From: Parapristionchus giblindavisi
Lineage: Eukaryota > Nematoda > Chromadorea > Rhabditida > Diplogasteridae
Direction of reading: 5' to 3'
DNA: 64,000 nucleotides
NCBI GenBank assembly: GCA_943737045.1
Contig: CALSFV010000249.1
Location: 186,001 to 250,000, forward strand
Every line of letters starts with the position of its first letter. The first letter of the stretch is position 1. Below, piece after piece: positions 33,850-45,971 of this stretch. The notes under the pieces were generated by a model that saw nothing but the letters and a program-made list of their open reading frames with translations, did no database searches and had not been told where the DNA came from. The position numbers and the translations under genes were made by a program.

Positions 33850-36800
33850 TCAAAATTTGCTAGACCTTAGCGAAACGACATTGGTGACGGATGCCTTTGA
33901 AGAAACACTCGATTGTGGTTGCGAAAACTTGTATGTATATATCAAATAAGTCAATCCCTAAAAATTAAATCGATTGTTTTCTGAATTTGATTTTAAAAAA
34001 AACGTTGTTTTTGGATGTTCTTCATCATAAGTAGTAACATCTACTGGCGTGACCACTTCTTGTCCGATGAGGAAACTTCACACAGGGGATATGAGAGAGA
34101 TAATTGCCCTAGACATCAGTTAACCCCCACCTGGACAGAAGGAATGCTCCAAAGAGCGAAACTGAAGACGCAGGCTTTCGAGCTCAGATCCACCCCAGCT
34201 ACCAGTGCAGTGAGAAAGAAAACCATAGGAAATGTAGTTACCAGAAGCGGAAGGAAACTCTGAAAAAGACTATAGGCTAGTAATTTTAACAAAGTGAACT
34301 GAACGATACTATAATTAGATGAAATTCTGATAATATTATTGGCAATACCTGAAGCATCTGCACCCTCAAGAAAGCTTTCTGCATCTTGATTGTCTTACCG
34401 CTCAGTGCTATACCGAATCTTCGCAAATTGGCACGAATCTATAATCGGTAATACTTGGTTTATTGAAAACTTCTTTATTTTAAGAGAGATGGCCGTTAAG
34501 ACTCGACCACCCCCCGGACACGTGCGCTAGCAATGAGAACTGGGAGTCCATACTTGGGTGTTAGGAGTGCCCCCGGCCCTTATTACACAAAACGGCTGAA
34601 ATTTCCTGTTTGTGCCCTCAGGCTATTAGAAAAAATAATTTAAAAAAAAAACTTTAAAAAATCATAATTTCTCAAATTGTTGAGATGAAGTCTAAATATC
34701 ATCTGCGATGCGTCTATAGTACACAGTGCTTGCTATTTCACTATTAGCATCGAATGTGCGTTGATTCCTAAACCACTTTTTTGACTCAAAATTTTGGTTT
34801 TTTTCGGACAAATCATCCCTTGTTTTAGTGAGTGCCCAAAATTTCCGACCAGGTATTGTAGCCTAAGCAATTTTGCATTGATTTAACTTAAAACTGGGTT
34901 CTTCCCGATCGACCATTTTGTCGAATTTTTGGCTCGAACTTCCGTCATCGATGGTTTTCCCGCACAAATGCTGTATTTTCCAAACGATTGGTGCGGAAAT
35001 GTGGTCTGCTCAAAGTTTAGAGGTGAGTCGAGTAAAATGGCACAAGAAGCCCATCACTTGGATCAACTTGAAAATTTCGATTTTCATGACCCGGGGGTCA
35101 TGGTCCGAAAATTTCAAAATTTCTCAAGTTTGAAATGTTTTCATTTATGTGGCTTATTGTAAAGTACTAATGATGTGAATAATATTCAGCCAATGCTCAA
35201 TGGCCGATCTCTCCTTTCAACCATTTTTTCGAAAATTTTCATTCTGATTGCGTGCGAAAAATCAGAATTGTGTTTGAATCAGATTCCAACTTGTTTTCTG
35301 TAACATCCTATCTAAGTGCTTTGCAATGTACACAATCAAAATGAAAATCGTTGATTTTCGAAAATTCATATTTTTTTACCATGACCCCGGGGTCATGGAA
35401 ATCGATTTTTCAGAAGTGAGCCGAATGCCGGGATTCCAGTTCTACTACGTTTACTCATCATGAAACTTCACATTGCCATTGTCATTTGCTCATTGTCGCA
35501 GCATTCGAGTCGAAAAACTGCAATATTATATAAATTTGTCATGAAAGTAGGCACTCAAATTGATTTTTTTTTGAATTTTCGAAAATGAACGATTTTCATA
35601 TTGATTATGTACATTGCATAGTACTATGACAGAATGTTACTGAAAGCAAGTTGGAAACTGATTCAAACACAACTCTGATTTTTCGCACACATTCAGAATG
35701 AAAATTTTCGAAAAAATGGTTGAAAAGAGAGATCAGCCATTGAGCATTGGCTGAATATTATTCACATCATTAGTACTTCACAATAAGCCAAATAAATGAA
35801 AAGATATCAAACTTGAGAAATTTTGAAATTTTCAGACCATGAACCCTGGGTCATGAAAATCGAAATTTTCAAGTTGATCCAAGTGATGGGCTACTTGTGT
35901 CATTTTACTCGACTCACCTCTAAACTTTGAGCAGACCACATTTCCGCACCAACCGTTTGGAAAATACAGCATTTGTGCGGGAAAACCATCGATGACGGAA
36001 GTTCGAGCAAAAAATTCGACAAAATGGTCGATCGGGAAGAACCCAGTTTTAAGTTGAATCAATGCAGAATTGATTAGGCTACAATACCTTGTCGGAAATT
36101 TTGGGCACTCACTAAAACAAGGGATGATTTGTCCGAAAAAACCAAAATTTTGAGGCAAAAAAGTGGTTTAGGAATCAACGCACATTCGATGCTAATAGTG
36201 AATTAGCAAGCACTGTGTACCCTAGACGCAGCACAGATGGTATTTAGACTTCATCTCAACAATTTGAGAAATTATGATTTTTTAAAGTTTTTAAAAAAAA
36301 ATTATTTTTTCTAATAGCCTGAGGGCACAAACAGGAAATTTCAGCCGTTTTGTGTAATAAGGGCCGGGGGCACTCCTAACACCCAAGTATGGACTCCCAG
36401 TTCTCATTGCTAGCGCACGTGTCCGGGGGTGGTCGAATATGATCGAGTCTTAGGGAACAGGCCTCTTAATATTAAAATCATGTTCAGGATATTTCCACGC
36501 ATCGTCAGTCAGAAAAGTTATAGAATTACAAGGAATGTGTTCTCTGATAGTGTTCTTATTGTTATTGTTGTTGACAGTATAAAATACACATGTTTGTTTG
36601 ATACGAGAGTAGCCAGCCGCAGCCGCAATGAATTTCTATGTTTAGAGAGAGAGTCCAAGCGAGATAGTACGTAGATCAGAGAGAGCGCGTCGAGGGAATA
36701 GATGGAAAGGGAGTTGATCGATACAATACTTCTGCGTGTTTATTTTATATTTACGCAAGTACATTTTTTTCGGACAGTAGTGATATGACTGTGATATTAT

Positions 36801-38542
36801 TATTTCACCCCATTCATATTATGAATATTCATTATGTCATCACGCATTTCATTTTTATTTCATGGAAACGCATGAATATTGTTACTATTATAGTGCAGAA
36901 CATAGCCAATAGCTTTAAAAAAAAGTTTTACTAAGAAACTTTACCTTGAAGCTCAGAAACAAGAAGATGGCATAGCATATCACATATGAACCACCGATGC
37001 AAATTACAGCCAGTTCGAATAGTCCAGGACTATTCTGAAATAAAGTCAAATCGATAAAATTCAAGTTTTTTTTGAAACTTAACTATTGAGGGATCCGCGA
37101 GAAACGGAGCTCCGAACACTCGGAAAGTCTCGTTTTCGTCGAATTTATAAGCGTTTCTGATATTGACGGTCAAGTTTTGTTCATATGCAGTAACGGGAAA
37201 GAGAACCGGAGTTGCAATCTGAAACATTGCTTACTATTAGTGGCCGACTGGCGTTCGTTCGATTCCCGGACGGTGCTAGTAAATTTTGTCGATTTTTCTT
37301 AGTACGCGAAGACTCAAAGACACTTTCTAATATAGTGAATGAGCGTATTTGAACCACCGTGAGAGGCATAATTTTAAATTATTATATCATTTAACTAATT
37401 ACATAATTTAATTACATAATTTTTATATCATTTTAAAAGACACCGCCAAAACACATATGAATTAGCATTTAAAAATAACAGAAACTCACTAAATCATAGA
37501 TAACAAAGACGATCGTGGGAAAATAGGCAATCATGAAACGATTTGGTGTTCTCAAATTGGGTCTGAGTGAGATAGTAATTACAAAACATGTTTTTACTTG
37601 GTTATGGTATATTGATTATTATACGACGTAATGTCAAAAAAATATTCGTGATAATGTGCATCAAGGTGGTCCGGTCCGTACCTGGTTAGAGAGAGATATT
37701 GAAATATGCATGGAGGTGGAACTAGTTGCCATCCCAAAAGAACGACAACACAAATGTAGTTAATCATCTGGAATGAATGCATTTATTGATGGGCTATATT
37801 GGTGCTGGAATTGATAATTAATTATTGCTTGGTTGATTTCGGAATCGCGGGTCATAATTTCGTAAGAAACAATAAAATCTTATGAAAATATTGCACGAAA
37901 GTTACTCTGCAAAATCATTAAAGGTACATCCCAAGCTAATTTTCTAACCGTATTGGCAATACTCTCTCGTAGACAAGGAAAGCGAGAGAGTGTGACCAGA
38001 GCGGGGAGTTTCTAATTAGCTTGGGGTCTCGTTAAAACAAGGTAACAATATACCATGTTCTGCGCTTCTCTTGACATAATTTCTGTAAGAGGACCTAGCA
38101 TCGCACCGATAAATCCTCCCTTTTCGAATGCATGAACCTGCAAAATCATGCGTTAACGAATCATAAATCTTCTCTCATTTTAAACCATTTACTAATTCCA
38201 TTTAAAATTATTACTTTGTTTATGTGCTGTTTAAAGTCGCGAAAAGAAAAGAAAAGGGGCGACAAAGGGTGTAAAACGAGGAGAGTTTTCTTCAATTTTC
38301 TTTGAGTTTTACATTTCTTTTCGTGACTTTTGAGCCACATTTCTCACACAAACTATTATAGAATAGCATATGGCAGCGGCTAATCCTTGCAGAGTTGCAA
38401 TGAGGAAAACGATCTGATAGGAAGCCGAGATTCGAACAAGTCTTCGTCTCAGAAGAATGAAGAGCAGCGTTCCATTAATGAGAATTCCCACCAATCCTTC
38501 GATGGTAATGATGGTGCGGCAGAGAGTGTACCAAAAAGTCAT
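33850..38542 (-). CDS. 7TM chemoreceptor, Str superfamily, copy 2 (329 aa)
   Basis: Nine exons: 38542-38348, 38137-38054, 37767-37682, 37562-37490, 37218-37084, 37034-36945, 34438-34349, 34259-34131, 33957-33850. Every exon has the same length as in copy 1, and the frame is open throughout. Differences from copy 1 include NGTLLFILL in the first helix, EIMSREAQNM in exon 2 and TAYEQNLTVN in the outer loop. Intron 6 has grown to 2.5 kb by insertion of a 2-kb foldback element. Copies 1 and 2 lie in tandem on the same strand with similar flanks, so they arose by segmental duplication. Likely a sensory receptor, as for copy 1. The long intron may affect splicing but does not break the frame. Confidence 0.85.
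34480..36469. mobile_element. TTAA-ended foldback element (F family), 2.0 kb
   Basis: Nearly the whole element is one long imperfect palindrome. The ends read TTAAGAGAGATGGCCG at the left and the mirror of TTAAGAGGCCTGTTCCC at the right, both leading into AAGACTCG and CGACCACCCCCCGGACACG. ORFs inside are mirror-image fragments, not a transposase. It sits in intron 6 of receptor copy 2. Relatives lie at 54806-56239 and 61912-63071. Confidence 0.8.
37918..38035. mobile_element. M2 MITE in intron 2 of receptor copy 2
   Basis: Full length with TTAA at both ends. The homologous intron of copy 1 has no M2 here, so it was inserted after the duplication or lost from copy 1. Confidence 0.75.
38233..38333. 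mobile_element. M3 hairpin repeat
   Basis: AGTCGCGAAAAGAAAAGAAA at the left is mirrored by TTTCTTTTCGTGACTTTTG at the right, with GTAAAACGAGGAGAGTTTTC in between. Diverged relatives lie near 5522-5597, 30100-30180, 30605-30690, 39300-39395 and 56925-57018. Confidence 0.55.
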
Positions 38543-38751
38543 CTAAAATAGCAAATTTATGATTTTAAAGGTGGAGTCCGAGCAATATTTTCGTGAACAA
38601 ACTGTGAAGACAGAAAGATAACAAAAGTTATTCTGCATATCTTACATAAATTAGTTTATGCTAATTTCGCTTATTGATCGCTAGAATCATGAATGAATCA
38701 TGCTTGATGTACAGGTAAAGGCGCGAAATTTTGAAAATAGGAAAATTCGGC

Positions 38752-38822
38752 AATAGGCTTCGAACCCTCGATGTTAGGCTAACTAGGCAGCGCATTACCA
38801 CTACACCAATTGATGCATGCAT
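38752..38822 (-). repeat. tRNA-like sequence
   Basis: On the minus strand, A box TGGTGTAGTGGTAATGCGC and B box GGGTTCGAAGCC are separated as in a tRNA, with a Val/Ala-like D arm. The acceptor stem does not pair, so this is a tRNA-derived repeat or tRNA pseudogene rather than a working tRNA. Confidence 0.5.
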
Positions 38823-38907
38823 GGAAGTGTTAATTTCTTGCATATCATTTATCCCTTGTATAGCCGGTATGTTATACATTTGCATTGACATTCGAGGGCC
38901 TCCATCT

Positions 38908-39028
38908 TTAAAGCGACACCCCAAGCAAATTTGAAACTATCCGCTCAGGCCATACTATTTCGCTTTCTTTGTCTACGAGAGAGTATTGCCAATGTGGAGA
39001 GTAAAATTAGCTTGGGCTGTGCCTTTAA
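38908..39028. mobile_element. M2 MITE
   Basis: Full length. A second, shorter M2-like hairpin (39025-39115) shares its right TTAA and is followed at once by an M1 copy, giving three elements end to end. Confidence 0.65.
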
Positions 39029-39111
39029 GGCGATGCTAGTTTGGCACTCCGCCCTGGCGATACTCTCATGTAAGAGAGAGAGAGCGGAGAGTTTCACATT
39101 GGCATGGGACT

Positions 39112-39213
39112 TTAAAGGGAGCGTTACCTCACTCAATGGTCTCATCATTGCGCACACTATTTCTCTGTTCTCTAACGATGAGAGAGCATTGATTGAGGTT
39201 ACGCTCCCTTTAA
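39112..39213. mobile_element. M1 MITE
   Basis: Ends TTAAAGGGAGCGTTACC and GGTTACGCTCCCTTTAA intact. The inner part is slightly shortened. Confidence 0.75.
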
Positions 39214-40037
39214 TGCACATCATGAGATCGAATTACGAGGGACTACGACCGCACAAAGAATGCTTGGAACTATACGTTTCAGAATCCTCGCATGGGGCGT
39301 TCAAAAGTCGCAAAAGGAAACGAAAAAAGGGGTGAGAGAGCATGTAAATGGAGGAGTCTTTTGTCTACATTTCGTATCTTTTCGGAAACTTTTAGCATAA
39401 CAGTGGACACGGAGACGAATAATTCGCTCAGAACATTGACTATATAAAAATACAAAAAAACGTGTTTTCGCTGTGATTTTACTTTGATCACGATGAAAAT
39501 ATTTTTTATATACGATCGGGGATGAATTGATATCGTTAGTTAACGGGTCTTCTTATGTATGAAAAAAGAGACTAGGTAAATATTGTCATGTGGCGTCATA
39601 TTTCGGATACCAATAGGGTATTTGGATAATAATAATACTTACAGAGAGATTACTATATGGGAGAAATATATAAAGAGACTAAAACGTGATGTCAGAACAG
39701 GGAAGTTACTTAAGATAGGAAAGTTGCTAAATGTATATATTTGGCATATCTCATATTCTAATCACTTTGCGCGCAATTGTAACATTAAATTTAAACAGTA
39801 ATATCCGATTTCCATCGAATTAGATATGAAAATAAATTATTTTTTGATGTCCTGCTGGACAACGTAAAGTATATGCTTTCATATCATTTCAATAGAAGTC
39901 CTGCTTTGCCTGACAAGGAGATCGGAAATACAGTCCCGCAGAATCTCCCCCTTAACAGAAGTTTCCGGGGACACTCGGAGTGTCTCCTGGTGTCTCCTAA
40001 CCGGATTTACTCTCTAGAATTATATAACGTGTTTCAA

Positions 40038-41459
40038 ATGCGTTTATGGAGAGCCTTTTCGTCATATGCATCAAATGCACGTGACAAATAAATTTTAAAT
40101 AAATTTATAAAATGAAAATAATGTATTTCAAAAATCAAATATGAATTCACAAATCTGACACGATGATACTGTGAATTGAACCACGGAGGAAGATTACGGT
40201 ATATCCGCATCCGCTTTTTGGTCTGTGCGTCTGAAAGTCTGGACCAGCATTTTTCTTATCTTTCCAGAGTTTTTGTGTTGTTTCCTTGTTAATTTCTCTC
40301 TATTCATGTTATGTATCAATTATTAACGTCCTAGAGTAGCTCATCTGCTGATATCGCTTTCCCTCCCTCACTCGAGGCCTCGTTCGTCTAGCTTTTCCTC
40401 ATTCGTTCGTAATGTCATATTGCAGGGCCTAATGCCTCTGCCTGTTGGACTGGTTCTGTCGCAGTCGCGTTGTTCCCTGCGTCTACCTATTCTGTCGCTA
40501 AGGACCGCTCGACTCTAACTCAGAAGTAAGTCTAGACTATAATTAATTCTATATTTCCAACAAATATTTAATTTGTTTATCTATCTTTTGTATCGTTGTT
40601 ATTCAATTGTCATTAGTTTCCTTTCGCAGGTTGATGATCGTTCGCATGCTGCGGCTGCAGATCGCGGCTGGCCGTCACATCATGCGTCTGGCACCGGCGC
40701 CTCGGATCTTCCAACGAAACGTCTATGGCGCCAACCGCCCTCGACTCGACTTGAGAAGTAAGTCTAGACCACCAGTTAATCTTTATTTCCACTAAGTATT
40801 TAAATTATTTATCATTCATCTTATTGTTATTCACACGTTAGTATTGTTCGCCATTTGAACACCACATGAGTGAGATTGGACATTATTCAGGTCCGATGAG
40901 GAAATCGGTCCCGTTTCTGCGACCGTTTCGATTCGACACAAATCGGAATCCACGACCCGGTATGCTAGAATAATGTTGTAATGTAATCATGCATGTTTTC
41001 TTCTTTTCGTTTCTTACATTCTAGTCATAACAATTAGATCATTCTTCTTATTCTTTTAAAATATTTTTAGAGAAGACAAAATTCAGCATATTATGGGTGT
41101 CAAATACGTAGAAATGACGAATTGCTCAATTATGAAATGATCAATAAAGGGAATATGAATTTATTGATTTATCTATCTCTTCAGGGATGATTGTGTTGGC
41201 CGACGCCGTGCAACGATCCCTGCGATGGAAGGTACGGTATTATGGATACTGTAATTATTTTATGCTCTAATCGGAGTGATGTAGTTAATGTTTAATTAGG
41301 CAACAATACTGCAGTAATGATTGTTTGTAGTATTTCACGGTTTTGGAATAACTGTAATGATCATGCTCATCTAAAATTTCGGACACGTTACGTTTTACTC
41401 ATCCTTTGCAGAGCCGTGACCTACACTGGGACTTCCTTCGAACGAAAAATGGCCAATAA
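40038..41459 (+). CDS. Unrecognised basic protein in the left palindrome arm (144 aa)
   Basis: Six exons join in frame: 40038-40080, 40426-40525, 40630-40757, 40891-40959, 41185-41231 and 41412-41459, all with GT-AG ends. Only one frame is open in the second exon, and it stays open through every later junction to TAA, which supports coding. The N-terminus MRLWRAFSSYASNAR resembles a mitochondrial presequence. The rest is rich in Arg, Leu, Met and Pro (MIVRMLRLQIAAG, IFQRNVYGANRPR, GMIVLADAVQRSLRW). No family recognised. The last exon lies outside the repeated arm. The start is the first ATG joining in phase 1 to exon 2. A short and biased composition keeps certainty moderate. Confidence 0.5.
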
Positions 41460-42223
41460 GGACATTCTACACGCGTCAATACTGGCACAGGACTGCAGTT
41501 CCTTGACCACAACTTGATTTACCGCACTTGATGACTAGTATTGATTGATTTATCTGCGACTGTTCCTTGACTAGCCCTCTCTTACTATCACTTTTGTTAT
41601 CATACTTGATTACTAAGATTTATCGATTTTATTGCCAATACTGTAGCTGAGCTATAAATAATATTTTTTGTTAATGATTATGTTCTTCACGTGTACATGT
41701 CTTTGTACACGTCCTCTACTCGTTTGGAGATGAATTTTGTCACTTGGAAAAGATGTCAATCAGTTGATTTTCCCCTTCAGATTTTGTATAAAGAATACTG
41801 AAGTTCTAGCTTGCCCTCCTTTTGCTGAAGTGTTGTAATATGAAGTAGTCAATTGGTGTAGTTCTTTGTTCAGTTGTTACAAGAATAAAGAGATACACTA
41901 TTTATTCATTCTTGGCAACAAAAAGTTCACACAGGATGGAAAAGGTCACAGGGTAAAACAAATGAATTGAGGGCATTAAATGGATACGACTATTGTAGTG
42001 GGAGGTATAGCAGCAGACTAGATAAATAAGAACAATCACTGAGAGACGACAATTGGGAAAATAAAACCGTGGTGTAAGAGCACTTGGTGCATAGAAACAG
42101 GGGTGCGACGAATACTGAATGGACAAATATTGCCTATAGATTAAAATATAAAAGATGAAGGGGGAGGATATAGACAGTAATAGAGTATTAAAGGATACAA
42201 GAGATAGCTCCATAATACCGTAC

Positions 42224-43417
42224 CTTCCATCGCAGGGATCGTTGCACGGCGTCGGCCAACACAATCATCCCTGAAGAGATAGATAAATCAATAAATTCAT
42301 ATTCCCTTTATTGATCATTTCATAATTGAGCAATTCGTCATTTCTACGTATTTGACACCCATAATATGCTGAATTTTGTCTTCTCTAAAAATATTTTAAA
42401 AGAATAAGAAGAATGATCTAATTGTTATGACTAGAATGTAAGAAACGAAAAGAAGAAAACATGCATGATTACATTACAACATTATTCTAGCATACCGGGT
42501 CGTGGATTCCGATTTGTGTCGAATCGAAACGGTCGCAGAAACGGGACCGATTTCCTCATCGGACCTGAATAATGTCCAATCTCACTCATGTGGTGTTCAA
42601 ATGGCGAACAATACTAACGTGTGAATAACAATAAGATGAATGATAAATAATTTAAATACTTAGTGGAAATAAAGATTAACTGGTGGTCTAGACTTACTTC
42701 TCAAGTCGAGTCGAGGGCGGTTGGCGCCATAGACGTTTCGTTGGAAGATCCGAGGCGCCGGTGCCAGACGCATGATGTGACGGCCAGCCGCGATCTGCAG
42801 CCGCAGCATGCGAACGATCATCAACCTGCGAAAGGAAACTAATGACAATTGAATAACAACGATACAAAAGATAGATAAACAAATTAAATATTTGTTGGAA
42901 ATATAGAATTAATTATAGTCTAGACTTACTTCTGAGTTAGAGTCGAGCGGTCCTTAGCGACAGAATAGGTAGACGCAGGGAACAACGCGACTGCGACAGA
43001 ACCAGTCCAACAGGCAGAGGCATTAGGCCCTGCAATATGACATTACGAACGAATGAGGAAAAGCTAGACGAACGAGGCCTCGAGTGAGGGAGGGAAAGCG
43101 ATATCAGCAGATGAGCTACTCTAGGACGTTAATAATTGATACATAACATGAATAGAGAGAAATTAACAAGGAAACAACACAAAAACTCTGGAAAGATAAG
43201 AAAAATGCTGGTCCAGACTTTCAGACGCACAGACCAAAAAGCGGATGCGGATATACCGTAATCTTCCTCCGTGGTTCAATTCACAGTATCATCGTGTCAG
43301 ATTTGTGAATTCATATTTGATTTTTGAAATACATTATTTTCATTTTATAAATTTATTTAAAATTTATTTGTCACGTGCATTTGATGCATATGACGAAAAG
43401 GCTCTCCATAAACGCAT
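42224..43417 (-). pseudogene. Mirror copy of the palindrome gene, last exon missing
   Basis: Minus-strand image of the left-arm gene: start codon at 43417, exons at about 43417-43375, 43029-42930, 42825-42698, 42564-42496 and 42270-42224. The arm ends just after the fifth exon, so the sixth is absent, and no substitute exon is evident in the spacer. It could be transcribed toward its twin and form double-stranded RNA. Truncated copy or remnant; coding status unclear. Confidence 0.45.
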
Positions 43418-43529
43418 TTGAAACACGTTATATAATTCTAGAGAGTAAATCCGGTTAGGAGACACCAGGAGACACTCCGAGTGTCCCCGGAAACTTCTGT
43501 TAAGGGGGAGATTCTGCGGGACTGTATAT

Positions 43530-45971
43530 ACGAAATAGTGCAGATGACGGATGTGCAAAAACTATCATTTCTTCTGTTAACGTAAAAGGGCTGTGCTTAA
43601 CGGATATCTAGGCTTCTATCATGTGTTATCATGTGGGATGTGAAATTTGTAAGTATTATGTTGGTGTATCATGTACCCAGCTTCAGAAACCACTTCTTTA
43701 TCGCACAATATTATGCATTTACAAAATTAGCTGTATTCTGCATATCGGCGACATTCTATCAACTACCGAGCAGACTCGATTCACTGCTCCCAGAAAGAAG
43801 CGAACTTTGAACTGAAGTATACAGTAAGGTCAGAATTGGGTGAAGTCAGTTTATCGAAATGTATTCCGCACATCGAATATTTGGAGATGGGAGACCATCC
43901 TAGAGTCAGAGGGAGTAAAGCCAGGTAAGAATGGAGGATGAGGGACAATAAGTCAGTCATAAGGCGATATCTTCTTCATAAATTATGAATCTTCTTCTAA
44001 TTGTGCCTTCGCAAATGATCGTGTGGGATAAGATATTCGCACAAGTTCTAGGAATGCGTTCGAGATAATCTCTGATACTCAATAGTTGATTACGGTGCTT
44101 GTCACTGCTGATGTTATTAAGAAGCTTCTTATAATCCATTCCAGTATCGAAAAAGAAAAAGGCAAATGTTACCAAATGTTATTCAAGGCGCACAAGTTAT
44201 GCTGGATATCTAGGCCAGTGATATCTTCTTACGGACCAAATTTATTGTTTACCTTATTGGACCTTTTTTCTAACCATTTGTGACCACCAATAACAAGCCA
44301 TCATTTTTACTTGACTATCGGATTTGGGAACAGCATTTAGCGCGATCCACAAATGACGTCATTTGGGGGATTGTAGTACAGGACCCACTAATCTTCTTGT
44401 AATTTAGAGAAACTTCGCGTGCCGAATGAGGGACATCAATTTAATTCAGCTATCCACTTCTCGAAAAATTGAATTGACTTTGGTGAAGGCGATCAAGCTA
44501 TTAAGCTAAGCTATTATAACTATTAAGCTTACTATTAAGCTATTATTATTATTACTATTATTACTATTAAGCTATTAAGCTAAGACCATATTGAGCATGA
44601 TTACGAACAAAAGCCCTTGAAGTAAAATTGGGCAAGAGAGGGCATTTTGAATGACTGACCAAGTAATAATACACTAACCTAACATTAATATAAACATAGT
44701 TCTTATAGTTCATATCAATGTATAGTTCATCATAGTATAGTTGCGTACATGATGTGTGATGATACAAGACATAAGTCAAGATACAAGACATATATGATGC
44801 AAAATATTAAATAAACACATAATTAAAATTTATTTTACAATCTGCATTGGCAATACTCTCTCGCAGTCAAGAAAGCGAGAGAGCGCGACCAGATCGGATA
44901 CTTTCGAATTAGCTTGTGCGTGTCTTGAATGGTTGAAATAATAATGAATAATTATTACCAATGCACACTGGATATTTTATTTCAATTTGTCTCAGACAAG
45001 TGTAGGATGTTCATTTATGAAAAATATGTTAATCAGGCACTAAAGTATCCATGTTTATCGTACATTTTCGGTTCCCTCGCCGTCTATTTTTATATAGTGG
45101 GTCAATTCTCGAAATAGGGTGGGTTGATTCACAAAATACGTTATTTTCGCTTAAAAATCGTCATTTTTAGCTTTCTTTTTTTATCAAGTGGCCTAAAATG
45201 GGCCTTATATAGTGGGTCAATCCTCGCACTGCGAGGGTATGGCAATGTATGATGTTTATCGTACAATCTATGAGTCAGTGCAATTAGTAATAAATATATA
45301 TATATGTGTGACTAAAATTATCCGAAAAGTGGGAGACGATGATTGTTTGCCTAAAAACAGAGTCAGACTCTTGAGACGGTGCTAAATTATGCTAATTAAA
45401 AATTATTTAATTATTAAATTACTAAATTATTATTAATTATGCTAAATTATAAATTACTAAATTATGCGACGTCACTTTTGCGTTAAAGGTCAATATTCAC
45501 AGAGCCCTAACGGTCATAAGCACTATAGTACGAGTTCAAATTTCATATGTTTCTTGACAACATCATATTTATTAGTAATCGTTTCATTTATTAGTAATCG
45601 TATTGTACCTTTATGGAATTCTTTCGAAAATAGTGTTGTAAGTCAACCCAACCCAATCATGTTTTGTTCTTTCGTACGAAAAATGTCGCTGTGATCAAGT
45701 AATTGCAGTGCATACTACATTTCTTCATATTTTATTTCACGCTCAAATCTCTCTATTTTATCCCACCATAAGAACTTCTCTGTAAGAAATGATAAAATAT
45801 TATTATTATAGTCGAATAGTGTTTTTTGTAGTTTAAGAAATATGCCTCAACTATGCAGCTGTTACAAAATGATATTATTCAGATCGATAATGTATTCATG
45901 TAGTGCATTTTATTATTGGAATTGTGCATTATTGACATTACGAAATGGGAATGGCTTAATCGGATGCTAGA
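43530..45971. other. Gene-free AT-rich stretch
   Basis: No exon series. Contains TATTAAGCTATT repeats near 44500-44582, a worn M2 copy at 44826-44928, and a repeated TATAGTGGGTCAAT block near 45093 and 45210. Confidence 0.4.

Larger units (their letters stand above)
39931..43524. mobile_element. 3.6-kb TA-flanked palindrome carrying a mirrored gene
   Basis: Two arms of about 1.32 kb (39928-41245 and 42209-43527) are near-identical inverted copies in every stretch compared, separated by 963 bp. Outer ends read CAGTCCCGCAGAATCTCC, flanked on both sides by TA, as in Tc1/mariner-type elements. Both arms contain the same exon series; the last exon is found only in the spacer, on the plus side. 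No transposase is recognisable. It could be a foldback transposon that carries a gene, or a recent inverted duplication of a gene beginning at a repeat end. Confidence 0.7.

Noticed and set aside
34918..36158. ORFs of 60-110 codons on both strands
   Set aside because: Mirror-image by-products of the F-family palindrome. No protein similarity, and the same pattern occurs in the other F copies.
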